A DNA stretch of 64,000 bases, taken from JAAXKN01 sp050258415. Lineage in GTDB: Bacteria > Bacteroidota > Ignavibacteria > Ignavibacteriales > SURF-24. The translations under genes and the position numbers were made by a program. Below, one piece after another: positions 17,778-26,816 of this stretch; position 1 is the first letter of the stretch; every line of letters begins with the position of its first letter. The stretch is taken from the NCBI GenBank assembly GCA_050258415.1, contig JBLMYS010000147.1, positions 1-64,000 of the forward strand. Direction: 5' to 3'. The notes beneath the pieces are model-generated. The model was given only the letters and a program-made list of their open reading frames with translations. It had not been told where the DNA came from and did not search any database.

Positions 17778-20207
17778 TTATTTAACTATTATCATCTTCT
17801 TCGTTGAGATAAAGCCGTTCGTCTTTAGTGTGTAAAAATAAATACCGCTTGTAACGCTGAACCTGTCGGCGTTGAACTCTATGCTGTGGCTTCCCGAGGT
17901 CTGGTACCTGTCAACAAGCACAGCTATCTCATTGCCTAAAACATCAAATACACTCAGCCTTACGTGCGTATCCTTGGCCAGTGAATACCTGATCACTGTT
18001 GAAGGATTAAAAGGATTGGGGAAATTCTGTTTAAGCGAGTATTCCCTCACCTGAAGATCCTTCTGTTCTTTCTCTGCCTTCTCCTCTTTGACACCTGAAA
18101 CAGAAGTTGTAAGAAACGCCCATCTGGCCGACCAGCCGGTTTCTGCAGATGCGTTTTTGGCCTTTACATGCCAGTAATAATAACTTCCAGTCTGAAGTGG
18201 CTTTGTGAGCGCAAATGCAGTATCAGTAATGACGGTATCGGCAACTATATTCATATAATCCTGATCTGAACTTAACTGCAGCCTGTATGAAGTGGCACTC
18301 AGTACCCTTGGCCACTTAAATTTAGGGTTAAGAACTACATCCGTTGCAGTATTTTTAGGCTCCGATAATACCGGAGTGCTCATTACACTTGATTCGAACT
18401 CAAAAGGAGCAGAGTACTCACTGTTTCCGCCCGGTCCTGCGGCTTTTACCCTCCAGTAATACTGTACTCCCGGCATTACAGAATTGTACGCAAAAGATAA
18501 TTTTCTGTGTTCAGGAGCATAGGCTACAATACTCTTGAACTGGCTGTCTTTTGCTATCTGCAATGCGTAGCTCTCGGCCAATGGGACACTATTCCACGTA
18601 AGTGTTGCTGTGTTAACCAGATTAGCTGCATGATCTGCAGGTGACTTCAGAACCGGCATTACAGGTATCTGGTCAGGCTGGTTCATCTGGAAGACGTTGC
18701 TCATAGCACTTTCATTTGAATAACGGTCGACAGCGGTAACCACATAATAGTTGCCATTTGTAACTGAATACTTTGCATAGGCCGGTGAAAGCGTCGTTTC
18801 GCCGCAGGTGCCAAGTATCTTCGAAGGATCGTTCAGCATATCCTGTGTGGGTGCACTCTCAAAGCGGTAAACTATATAGAAAAACGCAGCATCACCGTCC
18901 TGGGAGGCCTGCGGGGCATCCCACTTAAGCTCATATTTACCTGTGGTTGTATTTTTTTCAGCCCTCAGATTCAGCGGGGCATTCGGCTTCATGTTGCTTC
19001 CCTGAAGCCAGGCCATCTTTGGGGTAATAGCCGCATAAAGGTTAAAGTTATGAATCAGTGAATCTGTACATCCTGCGTAGTTCTTGTCTGTAAGGCTGTT
19101 TGAATTGTAAAATACACCGCCTTTTACGGTTGGGGTTGAACGGTTGGTTTTCATTTCCCAGCCAAGCTCATTCGGCGTAAAACCGCTCTCGGTGTATCTG
19201 TAGGACGGAAGCCCGATATACAAATGTCTTCCGTTCAGGAATGAATCTCCCGACCAATTCGGAAGCCTGCCGTAATAACCAGCCCAGTAAAGCTGCGGCA
19301 TAATGTAATCAATATAAGAAGTGCCGCTGTGGGGTTTACCAGACATGTCGGTATATTTTCCCTGCAGCCATCCGGGGGTATCGCAATAAATTCCTGTATT
19401 TACAGATGGATTTCCCGAAGGGCTGATGCCGAACTTAACCCAGGGTTTTACGGCCTTAATGCTGTCGTTAATGGCAGCAAGAAGCATATTGACGTTGTTC
19501 ATACGCCATTCGGCTTTGGTTGAAAATGTGCCTTTATACGTGTTATAGGCGGCATCGTCATTAAATGTACCGTATTCTGTATAAGGATAAAAATAATCGT
19601 CAAAGTGAATGCCGTCTACATCATAGCGGCGCACAATATCCATAATTACCTTAAGCAGGTAGGCTCTTACTTCCGGAAGTCCCGGGTTCAGGAACTTATA
19701 CGGATATGATGTGCTGGAATTTACGCATGTAATTACCCATTCCGGATGGAGTACTGCAACATTGTTCGGTGCAAGTGAAGCAGGGTTTTCACCCGTTGCC
19801 GTTACACGGTAAGGATTAAGCCATGCGTGAAGTTCCATACCTCTTTTATGGGCCTCATCAACTGCGAAGGTAAGGGGATCATAATTAGGGTCCGACGGTG
19901 CCGTTCCCTGCTTTCCTGTCAGATATGTCGACCATGGCTCAATTGTGCTCTTGTAAACAGCATCACATTTGGGCCTTATATGAAAGAATATTGCGTTTAG
20001 TCCGTAAGACTTGTGCTGATTAAAGATTGTAACGAGCTGACTCTTCTGTGCACTAATGGCGCTGGCGTCTGTCCCCTTAGTTGAGGGCCAGTCAATCCCC
20101 AGTGAAGCAACCCACACCCCCCTTAGTTCCTGTTTGGGGGAAACCTGTGGAAAAGATAAAACGGACATGGAAAGGACAAAAAATAAACAGTAAATAATTT
20201 TTTTCAT
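17778..20207 (-). CDS. Secreted GHL10-type glycoside hydrolase with FN3 domains and T9SS tail (copy 1)
   Basis: Predicted 809-residue exported enzyme. The start at 20207 is chosen for its signal peptide (MKKIIYCLFFVLSMSVLSF) and GGAAG upstream; the frame extends further up without a better start. Residues ~25-370 match the glycosyl-hydrolase-like 10 (DUF187, YddW/DigH-like) family: KQELRGVWVASLGIDWPS near the N-terminus and RRYDVDGIHFDDYFYPY with the acidic pair expected at the active site. Two or three FN3-like modules and a YPNPFNP-type (here FPNPFNP) T9SS tail ending KKMIIVK follow. Known members act on peptidoglycan glycans or other polysaccharides; the substrate here is unknown. A close paralogue lies directly upstream. 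Confidence 0.85.
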   Translation of the reverse strand: MKKIIYCLFFVLSMSVLSFPQVSPKQELRGVWVASLGIDWPSTKGTDASAISAQKSQLVTIFNQHKSYGLNAIFFHIRPKCDAVYKSTIEPWSTYLTGKQGTAPSDPNYDPLTFAVDEAHKRGMELHAWLNPYRVTATGENPASLAPNNVAVLHPEWVITCVNSSTSYPYKFLNPGLPEVRAYLLKVIMDIVRRYDVDGIHFDDYFYPYTEYGTFNDDAAYNTYKGTFSTKAEWRMNNVNMLLAAINDSIKAVKPWVKFGISPSGNPSVNTGIYCDTPGWLQGKYTDMSGKPHSGTSYIDYIMPQLYWAGYYGRLPNWSGDSFLNGRHLYIGLPSYRYTESGFTPNELGWEMKTNRSTPTVKGGVFYNSNSLTDKNYAGCTDSLIHNFNLYAAITPKMAWLQGSNMKPNAPLNLRAEKNTTTGKYELKWDAPQASQDGDAAFFYIVYRFESAPTQDMLNDPSKILGTCGETTLSPAYAKYSVTNGNYYVVTAVDRYSNESAMSNVFQMNQPDQIPVMPVLKSPADHAANLVNTATLTWNSVPLAESYALQIAKDSQFKSIVAYAPEHRKLSFAYNSVMPGVQYYWRVKAAGPGGNSEYSAPFEFESSVMSTPVLSEPKNTATDVVLNPKFKWPRVLSATSYRLQLSSDQDYMNIVADTVITDTAFALTKPLQTGSYYYWHVKAKNASAETGWSARWAFLTTSVSGVKEEKAEKEQKDLQVREYSLKQNFPNPFNPSTVIRYSLAKDTHVRLSVFDVLGNEIAVLVDRYQTSGSHSIEFNADRFSVTSGIYFYTLKTNGFISTKKMIIVK

Positions 20208-20313
20208 AAGCGCTTCCACTATATCTGAATGTTGGTTATTTAGCACTCTGAAAATAGCAAATTTATACTGAATTCTGAATAGAATTTCGGGGAATAATTG
20301 AAGTAAAAGGAGC

Positions 20314-20350
20314 AAAAAAAAGCGGCAGACCCAATTGGGCCTGCCGCTTT
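20314..20350 (-). terminator. Intrinsic terminator of the second GHL10 gene
   Basis: AAAGCGGCAG (20319-20328) pairs perfectly with CTGCCGCTTT (20341-20350), with an inner CCC-AATT-GGG. On the minus strand the stem runs into TTTTTTTT (complement of 20314-20321). It lies just past the stop of the gene ending at 20377. Confidence 0.85.
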
Positions 20351-20376
20351 GTAAACTATTACTATATGTATAAGGT

Positions 20377-22773
20377 TTACTTTATAATAATCATTTTACG
20401 CGTTGAGACAAATGAGCCTGTTCTTAGCGTATAAAAATAAATTCCGCTCGGAATGTTCAACTGATTGGAATTAAAATCGGCACTGTAAGAGCCTGCATTC
20501 TGATTCCTGTCGACCAGCACTGCAATCTCTTTTCCAAGAACGTCAAACACACTCAGTCTTACATAACCTTCTTTGGCTATGGAATACCTGATCACGGTCG
20601 AGGGATTAAAAGGATTTGGGAAATTCTGCTTTAATGAGTATTCCCTTACAACCTGTTCCTTCTTTTCTTCCTTCACGTCATTTACCGCGGTCGTCTGAAA
20701 TCCGAATGTTGAGGACCACTCACCGGTTCCAAGCGTATTTCTTGCCCTGACGTGCCAATAATGCTTTTTATTCAATGCAAGCACTCTGCTTATTGTAAAA
20801 GCCGTATCAGTTACAACCGTATCCAGAACAATTTGAGAAGTCATTGTTGAGGCAGTTGATAACTGGAACTGGTACTCTGTAGCCTTAGGATCCTTCTGCC
20901 ATGAGAATTTTGGCGACAAGGATACGTTAGTAGTAGCGTGTGCCGGAGCAAGAAGAACAGGTTTCATCGGAATACCTGACACAAAACTCATGAACTGTGA
21001 GTATGCGCTAAGGCCGCCCTGTCCTGCCGATTTTACTCTCCAGTAATACGTCTGTCCTGCAGCAACGCTGGAGAAATAGAAGCTCAGACTCTTGTGTTCA
21101 GGTGCAGTAAAAACAATGTCACTGAATAAGGAGTCTGTTGCTATCTGAACAACGTAGCTTTCTGCCAAAGGCGCACTCTGCCATTTAAGGGTTGCGAATG
21201 TATTCGTTTTTGGATAATAATTCGGAGGTGATGTCAGCACCGGAGCCTGTGGAATCTGATCCGGCATGCTCTGATGGAGTACGTTGCTCATTACGCTTTC
21301 GTTTGAATAACGGTCCAGTGCTGTAACCACGTAATAATCGCCGCTTGTAACTGAATATTTTGCAACTGTTGAGGGAAGGGTTGTTGTTCCATAAGTTGCA
21401 AGTATCTTCGATGCATCTTTCAGCATTTCGGCTGTTGGCTGGCTTTCAAATCTGTAGACAATGTATGAAAATGCCGTATCGCCGTCTGTAGCCTTGGCCG
21501 GTGCATCCCATTTCAGGTCATATTTTCCTGTTACCGAATTCTTCTCGGCCCTCAGGTTAACAGGAGCGTTTGGACGCGTTGTGCTGCCGGGCAGCCACTC
21601 CATCTTTGGCGTAACTGCCGGGTACAGGTAATAATTATGCACAAGGCTATCGGCACAACCTGCATAATTGCCCGTAACACTTTGTGAACTGAAGTATACT
21701 TCCCCTTTTACTGTCGGAGTATTACGATTTGCCCTCATTTCCCAGCCAATTTCATTTGCCCCATATGAGCTATACCTGTATGCCGGGGCTCCGACATAAA
21801 GATGTCTTCCGTTTAACGTCGAAGCTCCCGACCATGTAGGAAGAAGACCGCCATAGTTTGCCGAATATAACTGCGGCATTATATAGTCGATGTATGAGGT
21901 ACCAGTATGCGATACTCCGCTTTCATCAGTATAATTTCCCTTGAGCCATCCGAAAGTATCGCAGAAAATCGACAGGTTAACCGAAGGGCCTCCGGCAGGG
22001 CTGATGCCAAACTTAACCCAGGGTTTTACAGTCTTTATACTGTCGTTGATCTCTGCCAGAAGCATGTTCACGTTGTTCATGCGCCATGCTGTCTTATCTG
22101 TAAAAGTACCTTTGTAGGACGCAAAAGTAGCATCATCATTAAATGTTCCATACTCGGTATAAGGATAGAAATAATCGTCAAAATGAATACCGTCCACATC
22201 ATAGCGGCGGACAATATCCATAATTACGCTGAGCAGATACTTGCGTACTTCAGGCAGACCGGGATTTAGAAAACGGTACTCGGAGCCGTTGCACTTAATA
22301 ATCCATTCAGGGTGCCTTAACGCGATGCTTGTTGATCCAAATACAGGGTCATCTCCAGACATATTCACCCTGTATGGGTTTATCCATGCGTGGAGCTCCA
22401 TGGCCCTTTTGTGCGCTTCCTGGATTGCGAACTGAAGAGGATCATAAGTCGGATCAGAGGGTGCCGCCCCCTCCTGCCCCGTAAGGTACTTCGACCAGGG
22501 TTCTCCGATTGAATTCTTGTAAATTGCATCTGCTTTTGGCCTTACATGAAAAAACATTGCATTCATGCCGTAGCTCTTATGCTGATCAAATGTTGAAACA
22601 AGCTGGTCTTTTTGAGACTTTATGTCGCTGGCCGAAGTGCCCCTTGTGGAGGGCCAGTCGATACCAAGCGAGGCTATCCAAACGCCTCTTAATTCCTGCT
22701 TTGGATATGTCTGTGAAAATAACAAAGCCGATGTCATTAGGATAGCAAATAAACAGTAGAATATTTTTTTCAT
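20377..22773 (-). CDS. Secreted GHL10-type glycoside hydrolase with FN3 domains and T9SS tail (copy 2)
   Basis: Predicted 798-residue exported paralogue of the gene at 17778-20207, with the same order: signal peptide (MKKIFYCLFAILMTSALLF), GHL10 catalytic domain (KQELRGVWIASLGIDWPS; DVDGIHFDDYFYPY), FN3-like modules and a T9SS tail ending RKMIIIK. A second ATG two codons upstream (22779) is possible. Each copy has its own terminator and an intergenic region of over 100 bp, so they are probably separate transcripts. Retention of both after duplication suggests different substrate ranges or regulation. Confidence 0.85.
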   Translation of the reverse strand: MKKIFYCLFAILMTSALLFSQTYPKQELRGVWIASLGIDWPSTRGTSASDIKSQKDQLVSTFDQHKSYGMNAMFFHVRPKADAIYKNSIGEPWSKYLTGQEGAAPSDPTYDPLQFAIQEAHKRAMELHAWINPYRVNMSGDDPVFGSTSIALRHPEWIIKCNGSEYRFLNPGLPEVRKYLLSVIMDIVRRYDVDGIHFDDYFYPYTEYGTFNDDATFASYKGTFTDKTAWRMNNVNMLLAEINDSIKTVKPWVKFGISPAGGPSVNLSIFCDTFGWLKGNYTDESGVSHTGTSYIDYIMPQLYSANYGGLLPTWSGASTLNGRHLYVGAPAYRYSSYGANEIGWEMRANRNTPTVKGEVYFSSQSVTGNYAGCADSLVHNYYLYPAVTPKMEWLPGSTTRPNAPVNLRAEKNSVTGKYDLKWDAPAKATDGDTAFSYIVYRFESQPTAEMLKDASKILATYGTTTLPSTVAKYSVTSGDYYVVTALDRYSNESVMSNVLHQSMPDQIPQAPVLTSPPNYYPKTNTFATLKWQSAPLAESYVVQIATDSLFSDIVFTAPEHKSLSFYFSSVAAGQTYYWRVKSAGQGGLSAYSQFMSFVSGIPMKPVLLAPAHATTNVSLSPKFSWQKDPKATEYQFQLSTASTMTSQIVLDTVVTDTAFTISRVLALNKKHYWHVRARNTLGTGEWSSTFGFQTTAVNDVKEEKKEQVVREYSLKQNFPNPFNPSTVIRYSIAKEGYVRLSVFDVLGKEIAVLVDRNQNAGSYSADFNSNQLNIPSGIYFYTLRTGSFVSTRKMIIIK

Positions 22774-22939
22774 AAGCATTTCTTGTTTAATGATTTAAGG
22801 GATTTATTGTGCTATGGAAGATAGCAAAAGTATTTGGAAATCCGAAGACAATTCCGGGGAATATTTTTTGCCCTGCGGATTTTCCCGTTTGGGATGCGTT
22901 TTCAAGGGAGAAATGTGCGTTTATAACAGTATTTAAAAC

Positions 22940-22963
22940 AAAAGCCGCCCAGGGGCGGCTTTT
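22940..22963 (-). terminator. Terminator of the TonB/PorV operon
   Basis: AAAAGCCGCC (22940-22949) pairs with GGCGGCTTTT (22954-22963) around a 4-nt loop, 27 bp beyond the stop of the minus-strand gene ending at 22991. On that strand it continues GTTTTAAAT. Confidence 0.75.
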
Positions 22964-22990
22964 GCATGAATTAGAATTTTTTCAATTCTA

Positions 22991-24325
22991 TTACTTCATA
23001 AGTGTCATCTTGCGGCTTAACATAACGCCGTTTGCATTCAGCTGATAGATATAGATGCCTGAAGTAAGGTTCTGGCCGTCAACTCTTACAGAGTAGCTGC
23101 CTTTTGTCATCTGGCCGTTAACCAGAGTTGAAACTTCCTTGCCAAGTATATCATATACTTTCAGAGATACAAATCCGTCCTTTGCAACTGAGAACTTAAT
23201 CTCTGTTGAAGGGTTGAACGGGTTTGGATAGTTCTGTGAAAGTGAATAGCTTTCAACAACTGCGTTTTCTTTCTTTACGCCGGTCTGAAGATTTGCTGTA
23301 ATATAACGCTGGAGTAGTGGAACGCCAGAAGCATTAAACTGAATAATGTAAGCTGTCTTTCCATTAGGACTGAAAGCAATACCTCTGTTTCTTTCTGACA
23401 GGTCGTTGCCGAGGAAAGGTGTTGTATACTTCCAAGCAAGGCTGTCAAGAACCTTCCAGTCAGAAGTTCTTACACCGTAATAGGTTCCTTTGGTAACAAA
23501 TCTATCCGGCTGTAATGGACCATATGCGCCATTAGGAGCAACCTGGTAAGAACCGGCGCTGGCGTATAAGAGTTTGTTTACAGGATTCCAACCAATACCT
23601 TCAACAGCCCAGCCTATTAATACTGAATCTTTGAGTGCGAAGCTCTGGAATGCATCCGGCTTCTGGTAAACCCAGGTCTTAAGAGCTGAATATCTCGGTA
23701 TATAAAGAGTCATACCGTCTTTGCTAACTTCAAGAGTTCTGCCGTAATCGGCCACAGCGTCAACAGCATTCTCTGAGAAAGTTAAGTTTGAGTCAAGAAT
23801 TTCAACAGGATTTCCTGGTAATGTATAAGAAACATAAACGTTTCCTACAGTATCAGCGGCGCAGCGTGTAAGACCAGCTTTGCCTAAATATGTAGCCAGA
23901 ACTTCACCGGTTTTGTAGTTAAGTTTAACTACTGTCTTGCCCTGTGAAAGGAGGATGTTTCCTCTGAAATCCTTATTCAAACCTGTGTTTGAGCCGAACC
24001 AGAAAGGAAGAACTTTGCCGCTCTTATCTTTCCATGTTCTTACCGGCGAAATTGTAGCCGGGCTGCCATCAGGATTGAAAACGTATACAGGTACTGTCTT
24101 GAACCACTTGTTGCTGTCTGCAACAAATACGGTATCTCTGATGAGAGTATTGTACTGAGCAACCCAGATCTTGCCGTCAGGATCAACAGCAATACCATGA
24201 CCAGCTGAACTGCCTTTTAATGTATCAATGTCCCCTTTTCCAAACGGGGTCAGTGTCCACTGTGAAAAGGAAGTAGCTGAAAAGGCTATCAACAATGTAA
24301 CAACGAACAATAGACGTTTCATCAT
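22991..24325 (-). CDS. T9SS-exported NHL/SMP-like beta-propeller protein
   Basis: A 444-residue secreted protein with a CAGGAGTG ribosome site. After the signal peptide (cut near TSFSQ) residues ~25-340 hold blade-like repeats (HGIAVDPDGKIWVAQYN, GNVYVSYT, RGIAFSPNGKTAYI) resembling NHL/SMP-30-type six-bladed propellers. A standard T9SS tail (NYPNPFNP; SRKMTLMK) ends it. It is 97 bp downstream of the IPT/TIG lipoprotein gene and likely the last gene of the TonB receptor operon. Probably a surface binding or lactonase-like protein; no catalytic residues can be assigned. Confidence 0.8.
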   Translation of the reverse strand: MMKRLLFVVTLLIAFSATSFSQWTLTPFGKGDIDTLKGSSAGHGIAVDPDGKIWVAQYNTLIRDTVFVADSNKWFKTVPVYVFNPDGSPATISPVRTWKDKSGKVLPFWFGSNTGLNKDFRGNILLSQGKTVVKLNYKTGEVLATYLGKAGLTRCAADTVGNVYVSYTLPGNPVEILDSNLTFSENAVDAVADYGRTLEVSKDGMTLYIPRYSALKTWVYQKPDAFQSFALKDSVLIGWAVEGIGWNPVNKLLYASAGSYQVAPNGAYGPLQPDRFVTKGTYYGVRTSDWKVLDSLAWKYTTPFLGNDLSERNRGIAFSPNGKTAYIIQFNASGVPLLQRYITANLQTGVKKENAVVESYSLSQNYPNPFNPSTEIKFSVAKDGFVSLKVYDILGKEVSTLVNGQMTKGSYSVRVDGQNLTSGIYIYQLNANGVMLSRKMTLMK

Positions 24326-24422
24326 AAATCACTCCTGTTATTTATTTGAACTAAAATTATGAAATTATTTAGAAGGTCACCTTAATATAAGAACATCCCT
24401 CATTAATTTCATACATTTTTTT

Positions 24423-25742
24423 TTATTTTAATTCCAGTCCGTAATATGGTGCTCCCTGCTTAAACATTAATGTAGAAAATATTTTGGGAGAGAACTCTTT
24501 TTCAGTTTCACTGTCATTTACAACCCTGGAATAAACGAGACTTGTACCATTTACTTTATCATACGAATTCCAGACAAAAGATGCAAAACCCGGTACAATT
24601 ACACCCGGAAGTAATGCACTGGCATTTTTTGACGGGCTGACAACTACAATTACAGGGGCGGCATCTGTACCAATATACAAATAACCATCCTGGCTGAATG
24701 TAATGCCAAGCACTGAGAACGGGACTCCGGCTGCATTGAGTCCCGGATAAGCTGCCGAAAAGTCGAAATACAATTCCTCGCTGCCGGCAACTATCTCATC
24801 GTTCACAATTTTGTAGCGCCATACGCCTTCTTTGTTATCCTTTGTTCCACCGACATAGAGATAAAGTGTGCCGTTGTCTTTGAAGACCCTGACAGCATTT
24901 ATCTTTGATGATGTAGTGGCAAAATTGTACTTTGTTGCGGCTGACATGTCCGGCTTGATCCTGAAAATGTTCACGCCTGAACCTGCAGCCCAGATGTTGC
25001 CTGAAGGATCAAAATCGAAATCGTTGATATTCTGATCAATTCCCTGTCCTATATACGGAGCAGGTGTAGGAGCAACACCCGGATTAATTTTCCAGATACC
25101 CTTGTTCCTTCTTGCGCCAAAGAGCTGGCCCTGCTGGCCCCATGGCCCGTAAGCAAACTTCAAAGAAGTCCAGAGCTTTTCAGTTCCCTTTGGAGCGTAA
25201 TCAGTAAGGTTCCTGTTAACGTCGATTTTTTTAATTCCCTGATAGACGTTATTTGTAGCAAGGTAGAGGTAAAGGTTACCATCCCTGTCGAAAGTCAACG
25301 TCTGCGGCTGATCCAGGTAGAGGAATTTAGTAAAATATGCGGGCTGGATCTCCTTTAGAGAATAAGCAACAGGCGCAGCATAATTTGAGGCAGTCGTAAC
25401 TACTACTCTTATTGCAAGCGCTTCTTTGGGAAGGTTTGGTACTTTAACCCTTATCTGTGTCGGCGTAGCTGTAATTACAGTACCCGGGACATTATCAAAA
25501 TAGACTTCTGTATGTGCACTGTCGGAAAAATTGGCACCTGTTATTGTCAGAGTATCCATACCGGCATATGCAAAATCCTTCGGGGCAACAGAAGTAACTA
25601 CCGGGTCGGGAGTCCCCTTGCCTTTGTACTCATCATATAAAACTGGAGCGGCATCTTTACCACAGCCATAATACATGGTGAGCGCCAGGAAGAGCAGTGC
25701 CAGGTATTTGATTCTGTTTTTCATGTAAATATTATTTTTCAT
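24423..25742 (-). CDS. IPT/TIG-domain lipoprotein with propeller repeats
   Basis: A 439-residue predicted lipoprotein with a lipobox (LTMYYGCG) after the N-terminal hydrophobic stretch; a second in-frame ATG at 25724 gives a shorter, more typical signal. Residues ~45-125 form an IPT/TIG immunoglobulin-like domain (VVTSVAPKDFAYAGMDTLTI; ITGANFSD). The rest has NHL-like blades (LTFDRDGNLYLYLA, DFDFDPSGNIWAAG, GITFSQDGYLYIGTD). In Bacteroidota such TIG lipoproteins often accompany SusC/TonB receptors as outer-membrane binding partners. It lies 34 bp after the PorV-like gene in the same operon and has no T9SS tail, consistent with lipid anchoring. Confidence 0.8.
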   Translation of the reverse strand: MKNNIYMKNRIKYLALLFLALTMYYGCGKDAAPVLYDEYKGKGTPDPVVTSVAPKDFAYAGMDTLTITGANFSDSAHTEVYFDNVPGTVITATPTQIRVKVPNLPKEALAIRVVVTTASNYAAPVAYSLKEIQPAYFTKFLYLDQPQTLTFDRDGNLYLYLATNNVYQGIKKIDVNRNLTDYAPKGTEKLWTSLKFAYGPWGQQGQLFGARRNKGIWKINPGVAPTPAPYIGQGIDQNINDFDFDPSGNIWAAGSGVNIFRIKPDMSAATKYNFATTSSKINAVRVFKDNGTLYLYVGGTKDNKEGVWRYKIVNDEIVAGSEELYFDFSAAYPGLNAAGVPFSVLGITFSQDGYLYIGTDAAPVIVVVSPSKNASALLPGVIVPGFASFVWNSYDKVNGTSLVYSRVVNDSETEKEFSPKIFSTLMFKQGAPYYGLELK

Positions 25743-25776
25743 TTTCTTACCATTTATTTACTTATTTGTATTTGGC

Positions 25777-26793
25777 TTATAAAGAGACATTTACGTTTAC
25801 TCTGTGAACTGCGTTAAAGACACCATATGGAGTGTATGAGTAATCAACACCAATTCCGTAGTTCTGGTATGACTGCTTTACACCCACACCCAAAGTATAG
25901 CTTCTTTCATCAGCCGGGGTATTATAGCCGGCTCTTAAGGAAACTGTATTCATAAATGTGTACTCGGCTCCTATGTTAACCTGTTCGGGATAATCCCTGT
26001 TGTGAACGGCATCAACTGCAAGGAGGAATGAGTGCATATTCTTGTCCACATTGTCCATCAGGTCAACAGCATTGAAGGAAAGGCCCATTCTGAAAGTAAG
26101 AGGAAGCTGGAAGTTTTCCTTTTCAAACCTGGTTTCCTGCGAGAAGTTCTTTACAGACATTGCAAAGTTAAGACTGCGGAAGCCCGTTCTGTAAAGCAAG
26201 CCGAAATCGAAGGCCATTACGCCCCTGACGTGGTCACTTTTGACATAACTGCCATCAGAATTAACAGAGGTTACGGCAGCTCCAAGCGACTGTTTTGCAT
26301 ATTTGACGCTACCGCCAAGTGCCAGTTTATCGTTAAGCGCCTTTGCATAGCTTACGCCAATTGAAAGTGCGTAAGGACGGAAGGTGCCTAATTCAATAAA
26401 GCCGTCAGAATTTTTAGCTGAAATGGTTTCGATAAAATCGCCGTAATCTACATTCATAGCTGTTAAACCGATTACACCCCAGTCGCCGCCGAAAGGAGCA
26501 AATGTTACAGCACCGAACATATATTTGATATCCGCAATCCATGTCATGGAACCTGCCGTTGCATTAAGCAGGTTTTCCTGACGGGCGACACTGGAAGGGT
26601 TGGCAAAAAGAAATGCAGCATTGCCGTCGAGCGCAGTAACTGCCTCGCCGAGACCTGCGGTCCTTGCATCCAGTGTTGCACTCATGAACTTCATACCGCT
26701 CTGTGCCAGCTTCTGGTTTTCCTGTGCCTGGAGCCTGCCTGAGAGCAAAGTTCCTAAGATTAAACTTATTGTTATTATAAATATTTTTTTCAT
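25777..26793 (-). CDS. PorV/PorQ-family outer-membrane protein
   Basis: A 338-residue outer-membrane beta-barrel with signal peptide (cut near LQAQ). The N-terminal block KFMSATLDARTAGLGEAVTA and NPSSVARQ is the hallmark of the PorV/PorQ (UPF0164) family, related to FadL-type barrels; aromatic-ended strands continue to the C-terminus. PorV escorts T9SS cargo to the attachment complex; PorQ-type paralogues are less understood. Placement between a TonB receptor/FN3 pair and a TIG lipoprotein suggests a paralogue dedicated to this locus rather than the core PorV. Assignment to V or Q is not possible here. Confidence 0.8.
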   Translation of the reverse strand: MKKIFIITISLILGTLLSGRLQAQENQKLAQSGMKFMSATLDARTAGLGEAVTALDGNAAFLFANPSSVARQENLLNATAGSMTWIADIKYMFGAVTFAPFGGDWGVIGLTAMNVDYGDFIETISAKNSDGFIELGTFRPYALSIGVSYAKALNDKLALGGSVKYAKQSLGAAVTSVNSDGSYVKSDHVRGVMAFDFGLLYRTGFRSLNFAMSVKNFSQETRFEKENFQLPLTFRMGLSFNAVDLMDNVDKNMHSFLLAVDAVHNRDYPEQVNIGAEYTFMNTVSLRAGYNTPADERSYTLGVGVKQSYQNYGIGVDYSYTPYGVFNAVHRVNVNVSL

Positions 26794-26816
26794 TTTTATT
26801 ACCTGCCTGCAAATAA

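Noticed and set aside
20208..20315. N-terminal extension of the GHL10 protein upstream of 20207.
   Set aside because: It has no ribosome site and would place the signal peptide 36 residues inside the protein.
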